This document shows positions 7,783 through 15,787 of a stretch of DNA of 27,399 nucleotides, piece after piece. A program made the translations under genes and the position numbers. The notes beneath the pieces were generated by a model. The model saw nothing but the letters and a program-made list of their open reading frames with translations. It was not told the DNA's origin and ran no database searches. Within the stretch, counting starts at the first letter, position 1. Every line of letters begins with the position of its first letter. This stretch comes from Neomoorella mulderi (GTDB taxonomy: Bacteria; Bacillota; DSM-521; Neomoorellales; Neomoorellaceae), in the NCBI GenBank assembly GCA_011375465.1, contig DRZV01000086.1, positions 1-27,399 of the forward strand, written 5' to 3'.

Positions 7783-8769
7783 ATGAAGACGGAGAGCAAA
7801 CTGAAGCGGCTTCTGGACAGCGGTCATTTTGTCGTATGCGGCGAAATAGGCCCTCCTAAACATGCCTGCCCTGAGCGGCTTGTGGAAAAGACCCTGATGT
7901 TGAAGGACTTTGTGGATGCCATCAATCTCACCGATAACCATAAAGCGGTGGTGCGCCTTTCCAGCATAGCCGCAGCTGTCCATGTGCTGAGGGCAGGAAG
8001 CGAGCCTATAATCCAGATGACGGTCAGAGACAGGAACATCATCGGGCTTCAGAGTGACCTTTTGGGAGCCTACAGTTTGGGCATAAAGAATCTCCTCTGC
8101 CTCACCGGTGATCACCCCTCTGTGGGCAATCATCCCACCGCCACCATGGTAAAGGACGTGGATGTCGTAGGGCTTATCCGCATCGCCAAAAAAATGCGGG
8201 ATGAAAAGCGATTCGCTTGCGGCGAAGAGATAAAGGGGCAGGAACCCAGGTTTTTTATAGGAGCGGTCACCAATCCCTTTATGGGTTCTTTGAATCAGGA
8301 GGTAGAGCGTCTGGAAAAAAAGGTGGAGGCAGGAGCCCAGTTCATCCAGACCCAGTGTGTTTTTGATAAAGAATATTTCGATCTTTTCATGGATCTGGTG
8401 AGGGAGCGGCAGATCCACAAGAGGGCCTATATAATCGCCGGGGTGATGCCCCTGAAATCGGCCAAGAGCGCCAGATACTTGCAGACCTCTGTCCCCGGAA
8501 TGAGGGTGCCTGAAGAGGTGGTCCTCCGCATGGAGAGGACTTCCTATCCTGAGGAAGAGGGCATATCCCTCTCCATAGAGATGATAGAGCATTTAAAGAA
8601 AGTAGAGGGCATAGCAGGCATCCATATAATGACGGTCATGTGGGAAGAGATAATACCCACCATAGTACGGGAGGCGGGCCTCTTTCCCCGTCCCAAAGTG
8701 AAGGAAGTTCTCCTGGGCAGCCAGGATGCATATACTGAAGGGAGGAAGAGCTGCCAGGAGGTGGGTTGA
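7783..8769 (+). CDS. metF: Methylenetetrahydrofolate reductase, MetF family
   Basis: A 328-residue TIM-barrel flavoprotein with the family motifs in order: FVVCGEIGPPKH with the catalytic Glu, DAINLTDNHKAVVRLS, PIIQMTVRDRN, NLLCLTGDHPSVGNHP near residue 108, FFIGAVTNPF, QFIQTQCVFD, and AYIIAGVMPLKSAKSARYL. It reduces 5,10-methylene-THF to 5-methyl-THF, feeding methionine synthesis or the methyl branch of the Wood-Ljungdahl pathway. The zinc-site partner MetV, often next to acetogen metF genes, is not found here. ATG at 7783 follows GGGAAAGGAAATAGGGGG. Its stop overlaps the start of the next gene (TTGA), so the two are translationally coupled. Confidence 0.93.
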   Translation: MKTESKLKRLLDSGHFVVCGEIGPPKHACPERLVEKTLMLKDFVDAINLTDNHKAVVRLSSIAAAVHVLRAGSEPIIQMTVRDRNIIGLQSDLLGAYSLGIKNLLCLTGDHPSVGNHPTATMVKDVDVVGLIRIAKKMRDEKRFACGEEIKGQEPRFFIGAVTNPFMGSLNQEVERLEKKVEAGAQFIQTQCVFDKEYFDLFMDLVRERQIHKRAYIIAGVMPLKSAKSARYLQTSVPGMRVPEEVVLRMERTSYPEEEGISLSIEMIEHLKKVEGIAGIHIMTVMWEEIIPTIVREAGLFPRPKVKEVLLGSQDAYTEGRKSCQEVG

Positions 8770-9469
8770 AATTGTCCAATTCCCGACTGGAAAAAGACAT
8801 CCTGGAGCGGGTGGATAGGCTCATCGAAGAGGTAATAGAACTGGGAAGGGCGGGGGAAGAGTCTTTCCAGGAAAACAAGCGGCGGTGTCTGGAAACAGTG
8901 GCAGAATTAGGGGATCTCCTGATGGTGATCCTGGAAAGAAAGGGCGAAGAGTACCTAAAACCCCTGCTGAAGCAGTTGATCGCCCAGAGGATACCGGATA
9001 AAAGTGTTTTGGCGAGTTTCGGAAGTTTCCCCGAGCATCTGGAAGCCGTTATAGAAGAGGGGATAGAGCTTTATCTGGGCAGTTTAAAGCAAGGTGAAGC
9101 TGAACTCCAAGCCCCCTCATCAGGTGAAAACCCAGAAGGGGTTCCGGCAGAACCAGACCTCCCGCTTCCAGAAGAATCCGGGGAAGAGGGGACGCGCAGG
9201 GGTTTCGAGGCTTCCCTGGAGGCCCTGAAGGTGGCGCTGGTCCAGGCCTATCTCGGAGAAGAGATCATAGCCGGCTACCCCACCCGGGTGGGGAGGATCT
9301 CTTTTTACCTGCCCAGGTTGAGGCTGGGTTTTGAGCTGGAATCCCCCCCCTTAAAGACTGGCGTCAGGAATTCTACTGCCGCCAGGAGGGAATAAGGTTG
9401 AGGCGGGTAAAAGCAGAAGAACTGGCCAATCCCACCTATTTGGCCAGAAAGCTGAAGCGGGAAGGTTGA
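8766..9469 (+). CDS. Uncharacterised MetF-coupled protein, frame-broken near its C-terminus
   Basis: TTG start at 8766 after AGGAGGTGGG, overlapping the metF stop by three bases. As sequenced the frame ends at 9395, but adding one C to the C8 run at 9343-9350 gives LKDWRQEFYCRQEGIRLRRV and an open frame to TGA at 9467-9469, which looks far more protein-like than the existing end. The repaired product is about 234 residues: an N-terminal helical charged half, a Pro/Glu-rich linker (about residues 115-145), and a C-terminal half with RVGRISFYLPRLRLGFELE and LRRVKAEEL that loosely resembles the beta-strand core of DUF559/Vsr-type nuclease-like folds, although catalytic Asp and Lys are not evident. 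I do not recognise the family. Confidence 0.65.
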
Positions 9470-9494
9470 CTTCCCCGGATAATTACATTAAAAA
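9466..9494 (+). promoter_or_regulatory. Probable sigma-A promoter of the T-box operon
   Basis: TTGACT at 9466-9471, 17 bases, then TAAAAA at 9489-9494. The -35 box overlaps the stop codon of the preceding repaired gene. The -10 is weak, as is common for antitermination-controlled units. Confidence 0.45.
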
Positions 9495-9514
9495 TAAAAA
9501 AATTGAATAAAAGC

Positions 9515-9765
9515 CGGATAAGCTAAAGGCTATGAAGGGGAGAGTAGGCAGGAAAGTGCTAACCCAGCGAGCTGGGGAGGGTGGAAGCCCAGCAGCACCC
9601 CTGTCGAAGGCCGCCCTGGAGCTGCCGCCGGAAGGGGAAACCCGAAGACTGGACGCTGGCCCCGTTAGAGGCCCAAGAGGTGGGCCTATCCGCCAGGGAT
9701 GGGCCAAAAAGGGTGGTACCGCGGGAGCGACCTCTCGTCCCTTTTCAAGGGAAGAGAGGTTTTTC
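9515..9765 (+). ncRNA. T-box leader (tRNA-sensing riboswitch)
   Basis: The 14-base T-box AGGGTGGTACCGCG is at 9710-9723 and is followed by the terminator stem CCTCTC (9731-9736) / GAGAGG (9754-9759) and TTTTT. Stem I is recognisable: GGCAGG (9547-9552) pairs with CCTGTC (9600-9605), GTGCT with AGCAC, and the distal CCCAGCGAGCTGGG hairpin with the following GGGTGGAAGCCC matches the conserved AG-bulge/distal-loop pattern. The specifier loop should be AGAGTA on the 5' side and GAAGGCCG (9606-9613) on the 3' side; GGC (Gly) or GCC (Ala) are the likeliest specifier triplets, but I cannot settle which. Uncharged tRNA binding would favour antitermination and expression of the regulator and aminotransferase. 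Confidence 0.93.
9731..9764 (+). terminator. Conditional terminator of the T-box leader
   Basis: CCTCTC and GAGAGG pair, reinforced by TCCCTT with AAGGGA inside, followed by TTTTT at 9760-9764. This is the attenuator arm that competes with the T-box antiterminator. Confidence 0.9.
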
Positions 9766-9787
9766 AGCTTATTGGGGGTCGTTGAAG

Positions 9788-10273
9788 ATGAAAAAGAAAA
9801 TTTTGGAATTGCTGGAGCATAACAGCAGGATAAGCCCCAAGGAGATCGCCGTAATGTTGGGTCTCCCTGTTCAAGAGGTGAGCAGAGCAATGGAGGAGAT
9901 GGAGGAAGAGAGGATCATCCTCAGCTACTCCACCCTGATCGACTGGGAGAAGGCAGGGGTAGAGGAGGTGGCGGCCCTGATAGAAGTCAAAGCTACACCC
10001 GAGCAGGACGTGGGATACGATCACCTGGCCCGCCGCATTTGCAGTTATCCTGAGGTGAAATCCCTCTTTCTCCTGTCAGGCACCTATGATTTCGCCGTCT
10101 TGGTGGTGGGGAAAAGCCTTAAGGAGGTGGCCAATTTTGTAGCTCATAAACTGGCCCCCCTGGAGCAGGTCCAGAGCACAGTAACCCATTTTATCCTTAA
10201 GAAATATAAAGATAGCGGAATCGTGTTTTTCGAGGAACAAGGATCAGATAAAAGGCAGGTGTTACAGCCATGA
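9788..10273 (+). CDS. Lrp/AsnC family transcriptional regulator
   Basis: ATG 9788 after GGGGGT gives 161 residues: an N-terminal helix-turn-helix (ILELLEHNSRISPKEIAVMLG, VQEVSRAMEEMEEERIILSY) followed by the RAM/AsnC ligand-binding domain (VAALIEVKATPEQDVGYDHL, YPEVKSLFLLSGTYDFAVLV, KLAPLEQVQSTVTHF). Members form dimers and octamers and respond to amino acids. Upstream in-frame codons belong to the T-box leader and are not coding. Its TGA overlaps the ATG of the aminotransferase (ATGA), so the pair is translationally coupled and the regulator probably controls or senses the same amino acid as the enzyme. Confidence 0.92.
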   Translation: MKKKILELLEHNSRISPKEIAVMLGLPVQEVSRAMEEMEEERIILSYSTLIDWEKAGVEEVAALIEVKATPEQDVGYDHLARRICSYPEVKSLFLLSGTYDFAVLVVGKSLKEVANFVAHKLAPLEQVQSTVTHFILKKYKDSGIVFFEEQGSDKRQVLQP

Positions 10274-11478
10274 CCATAAGCTGCGGGTTTGAACCCCAGC
10301 GTTTTATCAGCTCCCGGGTTAAAAGCCTCCCCCCTTCGGGCATCAGGTGCTTTTTCGATCTGGTGGCCAACACCAAAGGGGTTATCTCCTTAGGGGTGGG
10401 GGAACCGGATTTTGTGACCCCCTGGCACATCCGGGAGGCCTGCATCCGCTCCCTGGAACAGGGATACACCATGTACACTTCTAACTGGGGTCTTCCGGAG
10501 CTGAGGAGGGAGGTGGCCCGTTATCTAAAGGAGCGGTTTGGTCTGGAGTACGATTACCAACATCAGATCCTCATAACTATAGGGGCCAGCGAAGCAGTGG
10601 ATTTGGCCTTGAGAACGGTGTTGGAGCCGGGAGACGAGGTCCTCATACCCGAACCCAATTATGTTTCCTACAAGCCCCTCACCCGGCTGGCGGGAGGAGT
10701 GCCGGTAATCATTCCCACATCTTGGGAAAAAGGTTTTCGCCTTACGGCTGAAGATTTGGAAAAACATATAACTCCCCGCACCAAGCTTTTAATCTTGTGT
10801 TACCCCAATAATCCCACCGGGATGGTCCTATCCGACGAGGATATGGAAGATATAGCCCTCCTGGTGAAGAAATATAACCTGCTGGTGCTCAGCGATGAGA
10901 TCTATGCGGAACTGCGCTATGACGGACCACCCCGATCCTTTGCCAGCCTTCCAGGTATGCAGGAGAGGACCATCTTGGTGAGCGGTTTTTCCAAAGCCTT
11001 CGCCATGACCGGCTGGAGGGTGGGTTATGTGGCAGCCCATCCGGAAATAATGGCTGCCATGGTGAAGATCCACCAGTACACCATCCTCTGTGCCCCCATA
11101 ATGAGCCAGATGGCGGCTCTGGAGGCCATAAGAAACGGCGGGCCCGAAATGGAGAAGATGAAGGAAGAATACGATCGGCGGCGGCGCTTGGTGGTGAGCC
11201 GGCTGCAGGGTATGGGGCTGAAGTGCTTGGAACCCCAGGGTGCCTTTTATGTCTTTCCCTCCATTGAGATAACCGGCATGACTTCCCTCCAGTTTGCCGA
11301 AGAGCTCCTCAAAGAGGAAAAGGTGGCGGTGGTACCTGGATCTGCCTTTGGGGATTGTGGAGAAGGCTTTATCCGCTGCTCCTATGCCACTTCCCTGTCA
11401 GAACTCATGGAAGCCTTGAATAGGATGGAGAGATTCGTGGATCGCAAGCTCTCTTTGAAGGAAGCGGCGGTCAAGTAA
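10270..11478 (+). CDS. Class I/II PLP-dependent aminotransferase
   Basis: 402 residues of fold-type I aminotransferase with all key motifs: SLGVGEPDFVTPWHI, the Tyr-containing YTMYTSNWG, ITIGASEAVDLAL, CYPNNPTGMVLSDED (substrate/PLP Asn), LLVLSDEIYAEL (Asp to pyridine N), SGFSKAFAMTGWRVGYV (Schiff-base Lys about residue 237), and GFIRCSYATS with the carboxylate-binding Arg. The family includes aspartate, alanine and aromatic aminotransferases; the sequence alone does not fix the substrate. Coupling to an Lrp-like regulator and control by a T-box mean that its product or substrate is probably the amino acid of the tRNA sensed by the leader. Confidence 0.93.
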   Translation: MTISCGFEPQRFISSRVKSLPPSGIRCFFDLVANTKGVISLGVGEPDFVTPWHIREACIRSLEQGYTMYTSNWGLPELRREVARYLKERFGLEYDYQHQILITIGASEAVDLALRTVLEPGDEVLIPEPNYVSYKPLTRLAGGVPVIIPTSWEKGFRLTAEDLEKHITPRTKLLILCYPNNPTGMVLSDEDMEDIALLVKKYNLLVLSDEIYAELRYDGPPRSFASLPGMQERTILVSGFSKAFAMTGWRVGYVAAHPEIMAAMVKIHQYTILCAPIMSQMAALEAIRNGGPEMEKMKEEYDRRRRLVVSRLQGMGLKCLEPQGAFYVFPSIEITGMTSLQFAEELLKEEKVAVVPGSAFGDCGEGFIRCSYATSLSELMEALNRMERFVDRKLSLKEAAVK

Positions 11479-11479
11479 T

Positions 11480-12316
11480 CTATTTCTTTTCGGCCTTCCT
11501 CGGGGGAAGACATATTCCCACCACGTGGACGTTTATCGCCTGTATTTCCAGAGCCGTCATATAGGCCAAAGTGTTCTTCAGCTTCCTCTGGAGTGATCGC
11601 AGGAGGGGAAGCCAGGGCTCGCCGTGGGGGACGCTCACCTCCAGATCCAGGATCAGGCTGCCATCCCTGTTTTCCGCTTGACATCTATGGGTTTCTATCC
11701 TATGGCTCCGGGCCAGGTAAGAGGCTATGCTGGCCACCACCCGAGGGTCGATACAAAATCGCCCCAGATAGCTGAAGGTGGGCCTCACGGCAGTCTGGTC
11801 TACCCAGTGGACCTTTCTCCTCCCGGAGGGTTGCCGGTGGAAAAGGGCCCTTAAGGGTTCCACGAAGGGGAGATTGAATCGGGGCTTCACCTCCACCGTG
11901 GGCACGGGTATGACGTGTTTCCCCAGTTGGGCTCGGATCCTCTTGGCCTGGGCTATTTCCCTGGGGGAGGCCACTTTTTCTATTTCTATATACTCCGAAG
12001 GTTCGGGCAGCTCCAAGCGGGCTGCTATTTTTTGTACCATCTCTCTAGAAGTTCCCAATATGAGGAGCCGGCGAGGGGCTAGCTCCTTTATCTTTTCTTT
12101 GACCTCCTGGGCATGGGCAGGATGGTTGAATAGGGCAGCCCTGATGGCCCCCACCCTGGTGGGCTGTTCCTTGGCGGATATGCCGGCCAAAATGCGGCTG
12201 CCCTGGATTAAAAGGCCATCGTCGATTATGGCTTCTGCTCCCCACTCTTTGGCTATGACTTGAGCTCTATGGCTTTTGCCGGTTCCGCTGGGGCCTATGA
12301 GGGCGATGGTCTTCAT
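11480..12316 (-). CDS. P-loop ATPase fused to an Asp23/Gls24-like domain
   Basis: Start chosen at ATG 12316, with AGGAGG just upstream; the longer open frame to 12391 has no ribosome site. The N-terminus has a Walker A loop, IALIGPSGTGKSHRAQV (residues 3-19), followed by IIDDGLLIQG and LLILGTSREM as in a nucleotide-binding domain. From about residue 175 it changes to an Asp23/Gls24 alkaline-shock-like domain (GRFCIDPRVVASIASYLA, LDLEVSVPHGEPWLPLL, LEIQAINVHVVGI). Asp23 proteins are membrane-anchored envelope-stress factors in Firmicutes; the ATPase addition suggests a nucleotide-dependent variant. It converges on the aminotransferase, with one base between stop codons. Confidence 0.8.
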   Translation of the reverse strand: MKTIALIGPSGTGKSHRAQVIAKEWGAEAIIDDGLLIQGSRILAGISAKEQPTRVGAIRAALFNHPAHAQEVKEKIKELAPRRLLILGTSREMVQKIAARLELPEPSEYIEIEKVASPREIAQAKRIRAQLGKHVIPVPTVEVKPRFNLPFVEPLRALFHRQPSGRRKVHWVDQTAVRPTFSYLGRFCIDPRVVASIASYLARSHRIETHRCQAENRDGSLILDLEVSVPHGEPWLPLLRSLQRKLKNTLAYMTALEIQAINVHVVGICLPPRKAEKK

Positions 12317-12407
12317 CTTTTTCCTCCTGAAAACTTTTAGGAAAAAATCTCCTTTTACATTATATAATTGTATAATAAAGAAAAAGCCCAAGAAGATTCA
12401 CGCCCTC

Positions 12408-12716
12408 CTACCCTTTAGAGGGGAAGGCTAGGTTCCCCATAATTATGGGCTTGGATCCCACCACGGCATATACCAGGCGCATCACTTCGTTGATCTCTTG
12501 GTCGGTGGCGCCCAGCTCCCTGGCCCTCTGGGAGAGAACTTGAACTCCCCGCTCCGAACCTACGCAGGCATCCAGGGCCAAGCTGATGAGGGTTTTGGTT
12601 TTGGGATCCAGGGCTCCAGGACCGTGGGCCAACTCCAAAACTCTGGCTACAGCCTGGTAAAATTCCTCATCCCTCTGGGCCAGGACTTCCATAAAAGGGG
12701 GTAATTTTATGGCCAT
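12408..12716 (-). CDS. Carboxymuconolactone decarboxylase / AhpD-like family protein
   Basis: 102 residues from ATG 12716 behind AGGAGGTGAAATC. The all-alpha CMD fold is recognisable from LDPKTKTLISLALDACVGSERG and the closing helix GATDQEINEVMRLVYAVVG. The AhpD peroxidase motif CxxCxxxH is not complete: only the first Cys (ACVGS) is present and Ser and Gly replace the second Cys and the His, so disulfide-based peroxidase activity is unlikely. It lies upstream of, and in the same direction as, the P-loop/Asp23 gene (92-base gap), so the two may form an operon. Confidence 0.8.
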   Translation of the reverse strand: MAIKLPPFMEVLAQRDEEFYQAVARVLELAHGPGALDPKTKTLISLALDACVGSERGVQVLSQRARELGATDQEINEVMRLVYAVVGSKPIIMGNLAFPSKG

Positions 12717-12780
12717 GATTTCACCTCCTGAAAATTAAATTCTTTATAACCAAAAGATTTCCTTCTGGGGGAGGGTGAAG

Positions 12781-13848
12781 ATGTCCCTGAAGCGAGGGAT
12801 CCTTTTTATATTTCCTTTATTTAGCAATTTTGTTTATATTTAAGCCGGCCCATGGCGCTTCCCCCCAAAGGTGCATATATTTTTTCCCTGGGATGGGCTG
12901 CTACGGGGTTGCGTCCTCTCCGGGGGCCGAGGGGGTGGTCTTCTTTACCATGGAGGGGGTGCCTTTTCTGGAAAAAGGAAAACTTTATGTTCCCCTTCGC
13001 CCCCTGTTGACAGGCATGGGCATAGAGGAAGAGGAGATAAACTATAGGGCCAAAGAGGGGTCAGTGGAGATCGCTTGGCAGGGAAAAAAATATGGGTCTA
13101 TCCGGGGTTGCCCTATGTAAATCTGAGAGGAGAAGTTTGGGAGATGTCTGTCCCCTCGGTGTTGAGGGAGGCCAGGGTATGGGTGCCCCTGAGGGACTTC
13201 TGTCAGCTCCTTTCTTGGCACGTATTCTGGTATAGACCTGCGGATACCTTTCCCGCCGTAGCCGGGGCGAGCCCCTTTTCCATTTCTTCCGTGGACGAAG
13301 GGGAGATCCGCGAAATTTCCAGAAAGGCGGCCAATATGGCAATGGAGGCGTTCCGGCAGACCTCCCAAAACGCCGCCGAAGAGGTATTGGCAGAAAAGGC
13401 AATATATTTTCCCGATACTCCTGGCTCCAGGAACAAATGTATAATAATACGTATAATGTCCGTCCGTCTGGCCGCCCACCAGATAAACGGGACTGTATTG
13501 GCCCCGGGACAGGTTTTCTCCTTTAACCGGGCCACAGGCCCCGGGACAGGGGAGAAGGGTTATATACCAAGGGTGGGGCTCAAGGGCAGCTGGGAGGTGG
13601 GTAACGGGGTGTGCCGGACCGCCACCGTGCTGTTCCAAGTGGCCAGGGAGGCAGGGCTGGAGATAATCGAGAGGCATACCCATATAGAGGGAGATGTGGA
13701 TTACGCCTCTCATGAGGACGACGCTACCGTGGAATGGGGTAGAGCAGATCTGAGGTTCAAAAACAACTACCCCTTTCCGGTGAAGATTTATCTCTGGGCC
13801 GGAGAGGGGAACAGTTTGTGGGGGAGAATTACCAAGATGCCCTTTTAG
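12781..13848 (+). CDS. Secreted VanW-domain protein with copper-amine-oxidase-N-like domain, frame-broken
   Basis: ATG 12781 follows GGGGGAGGGTGAAG and opens a hydrophobic stretch (MSLKRGILFIFPLF) that looks like a signal peptide, then meets TAA at about 12841. A second frame carries VVFFTMEGVPFLEKGKLYV and PLRPLLTGMG, and a third segment after the A7 run at 13084-13090 carries LPYVNLRGEVWEMSVPSV and WVPLRDFC; these are the strand patterns of copper-amine-oxidase N-terminal-like domains. Adding one A to that run joins the last two. The C-terminal 120 residues are a typical VanW domain (GTVLAPGQVFSFN, GVCRTATVLFQ, SHEDDATVEWGRADLRFKNN). VanW proteins are cell-envelope proteins of unknown biochemical role. 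At least one more indel between 12830 and 12920 is needed. Confidence 0.75.
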
Positions 13849-13863
13849 GGGCCGAAACCGAAT

Positions 13864-13893
13864 TTGGCATCCCCCCCCTGCCGATGATATAAT
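13864..13893 (+). promoter_or_regulatory. Sigma-A promoter of the dnaD-dnaI operon
   Basis: TTGGCA at 13864-13869, an 18-base spacer, and TATAAT at 13888-13893 preceded by TGA (extended -10). A start point near 13900 would place the ribosome site at 13907-13916 close to the 5' end of the message. Confidence 0.75.
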
Positions 13894-13925
13894 TAGACCT
13901 AACCTGAAGGAGGGGGTTGCCGATA

Positions 13926-14651
13926 ATGGAATGGAGGCAGCCTTACCAGTTATTGGTTACCAGCCTGCTGGATTCCGGATGCCTGGTGATCCCGGATCTG
14001 TTATTGAAATTTTACACCCGCCTGGGGTTGACCGAGACGGAGATGATGGTTATCATTCATCTTTTACACTGGCGACAGATAGAGCAGGAGCGCTTCCCTG
14101 CACCGGAAAAGATAAGCCTTTATATGGGCCTGGATACGGAAGAGGTGAAAAACCGGCTGGCTTCCCTCATAGAGAAAAAATTTCTGACAGTGGAGCCCTA
14201 TTTTCATCCCAGCCTGAGAAAATGGCAAAACAGCTTTTCATTTACCCCCCTTTGGGAGCGCCTCATAGAGATGGCCTTGGGGGAAGTTCCCTCCCTACCC
14301 CAAGGGGAAAGGGATTCCCAGGAACTCTATTGCCTGTTTGAAAAGGAATTCGGGCGTCCCCTTTCTCCCTTAGAAAACGAGCAGCTGAGGGTCTGGCAGG
14401 AAGAGGGTATACCCGGGGAGCTGATCCAAGAAGCCCTGAAACGGGCAGCCCTGAGGGGGGTCCTCAACTTCCGTTACATAGACTCCATACTCAGGGATTG
14501 GCGGCGAAATAACATTAAAACCCTGGAAGAGGCCCTGGCCTACGATGAGAGGAGACGGGCGAGGAAAAGACCAACCCCTTCTCCATCTCCTCCCAAGGAC
14601 AAGTATCGGGATCTATACCGGCTGGATGCGGATATCAACCAGGAAAACTGA
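13926..14651 (+). CDS. DnaD-domain replication initiation protein
   Basis: ATG 13926 is preferred over TTG 13917 because the AAGGAGGGGG at 13907-13916 is correctly spaced for it. About 241 residues: an N-terminal winged-helix-like domain (LTETEMMVIIHLLHWRQIEQ, SLYMGLDTEEVKNRLASLIEKKFL) and a C-terminal DnaD/DnaB2 domain (YCLFEKEFGRPLSPLENEQL, VWQEEGIPGELIQEALKRA, RGVLNFRYIDSILRDW) ending in a basic, Pro-rich tail. DnaD remodels DNA and helps load the replicative helicase in Firmicutes. It sits 15 bases upstream of the helicase-loader gene, the usual DnaD/DnaI pairing. Confidence 0.92.
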   Translation: MEWRQPYQLLVTSLLDSGCLVIPDLLLKFYTRLGLTETEMMVIIHLLHWRQIEQERFPAPEKISLYMGLDTEEVKNRLASLIEKKFLTVEPYFHPSLRKWQNSFSFTPLWERLIEMALGEVPSLPQGERDSQELYCLFEKEFGRPLSPLENEQLRVWQEEGIPGELIQEALKRAALRGVLNFRYIDSILRDWRRNNIKTLEEALAYDERRRARKRPTPSPSPPKDKYRDLYRLDADINQEN

Positions 14652-14666
14652 GGGGAATAGGGGGTA

Positions 14667-15461
14667 GTGGAGAAAATTCGCCTTCCTGATTTTAGAAATA
14701 TAAAGATAATACCCCCTTCTGAGGAAGAAGGTGCTTACCGGTGTCCCCTTTGCGAGGATCGGGGAATAATTCTCAAGGAGGGCAAGGCCTACCGATGCCG
14801 CTGTGCGTTGCAGAGAGCTTGGCAGAACCGGTTGAGAGCGGCCAACCTGGCGCCCCACCTCCGACGCTGTACCTTCGCTGCTTTTAATCTGGAGTATTAT
14901 TCTAAAAATTTAAAAGACGAACTGACAGGCCGGAGTTACTATGAGTGCGCCCGGCTATGTTTGGAGGAAGCCCAGCGCTTTGTTGATAACTGCAAGGAGG
15001 GAAAGCGGGGGCGAGGGCTTTTCATCTTCGGACCGGTGGGCAGCGGTAAGACTTTTCTGGCCGCTGCCATAACCAACTCCCTGATAGAGGCGGGACATCA
15101 GGTGCTCTTCGCCGTGGTGCCCGATCTTTTGGACGCCATAAAGGCCACTTATGATCGCCCGGGAGAAGGCCAGACAGAGCTGGAGATCCTTGACACTGCC
15201 CGGCAGGTACCGGTGCTCGTCCTGGACGACCTGGGAGCCCATGCCTATTCCGAATGGACCCAGCAGAAAATATACTCCCTTTTGAATTATCGCCTGCTCC
15301 ATGAACTGCCCACAGTGGTCACCAGCAATCTGGAGCTGAGGGAGCTGGAAGCCTATTTGGGAGAAAGAACTGTCTCCCGCTTGATAGAGCTGTGCAAGTC
15401 CCTCCATCTTCCGGTGGAGAGGGATATCAGGTGTATTTTAAACCGCCAGCAGAGAGACTGA
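14667..15461 (+). CDS. DnaC/DnaI-like helicase loader ATPase
   Basis: GTG 14667 start; 264 residues. The N-terminus has a C4 zinc-ribbon (YRCPLCEDRG, AYRCRCALQ). The AAA+ core shows Walker A FGPVGSGKTFLAAA (about residue 125), Walker B VLVLDDLGAHAYSEW (about residue 186), sensor 1 PTVVTSN and a sensor-2 Arg region ERTVSRLIELC. It would load the replicative helicase with DnaD, or act as an IstB-like factor; coupling with dnaD and the zinc motif favour the primosomal role. Confidence 0.92.
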   Translation: MEKIRLPDFRNIKIIPPSEEEGAYRCPLCEDRGIILKEGKAYRCRCALQRAWQNRLRAANLAPHLRRCTFAAFNLEYYSKNLKDELTGRSYYECARLCLEEAQRFVDNCKEGKRGRGLFIFGPVGSGKTFLAAAITNSLIEAGHQVLFAVVPDLLDAIKATYDRPGEGQTELEILDTARQVPVLVLDDLGAHAYSEWTQQKIYSLLNYRLLHELPTVVTSNLELRELEAYLGERTVSRLIELCKSLHLPVERDIRCILNRQQRD

Positions 15462-15574
15462 ACCGCCGACTCCCTTTAGAGGTTTTTTTACTTTTTTTAT
15501 ACTTTTTGTAATAGAAAGGTCCCTGTTGTTGCTGCCTTTTAGTTTTAATATTAAAAGGGAAAGGGGTGCGATCC

Positions 15575-15772
15575 ATGCGGATACCTGTATGCGACGAATG
15601 CAAAAGGAAAAACGTCAAGGGGGTGCTGTGCGCCCATTGCGATGCCGGATACTGTTATGAATGCTTGGCCTCCCATCCTTACCTGATGTGCATCTGCTCC
15701 GCTTGTGGCCGTTACCTCTGCTGGGAATGCTTTGAGGGTATGATCTCTTGCGATCTGGTGGCAAGTCACTGA
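15575..15772 (+). CDS. Small Cys-rich zinc-finger-like protein
   Basis: Start at ATG 15575 (GGGG about ten bases upstream); 65 residues with twelve cysteines arranged in CxxC pairs: VCDEC, LCAHC, YCYEC, CICSAC, LCWEC. The spacing suggests two or three zinc sites of treble-clef or RING/B-box-like type. No family is recognised with confidence. It follows the helicase-loader gene after a 113-base gap that contains several T-runs but no convincing hairpin, and precedes the leader of the sulfur operon. Confidence 0.65.
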   Translation: MRIPVCDECKRKNVKGVLCAHCDAGYCYECLASHPYLMCICSACGRYLCWECFEGMISCDLVASH

Positions 15773-15787
15773 ATCCTCAATTTTTCC

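Noticed and set aside
9581..9787. In-frame upstream extension of the Lrp-like regulator and other open frames across 9483-9890
   Set aside because: The region is the T-box leader; the conserved RNA motifs and terminator explain it, and the Shine-Dalgarno site serves ATG 9788.
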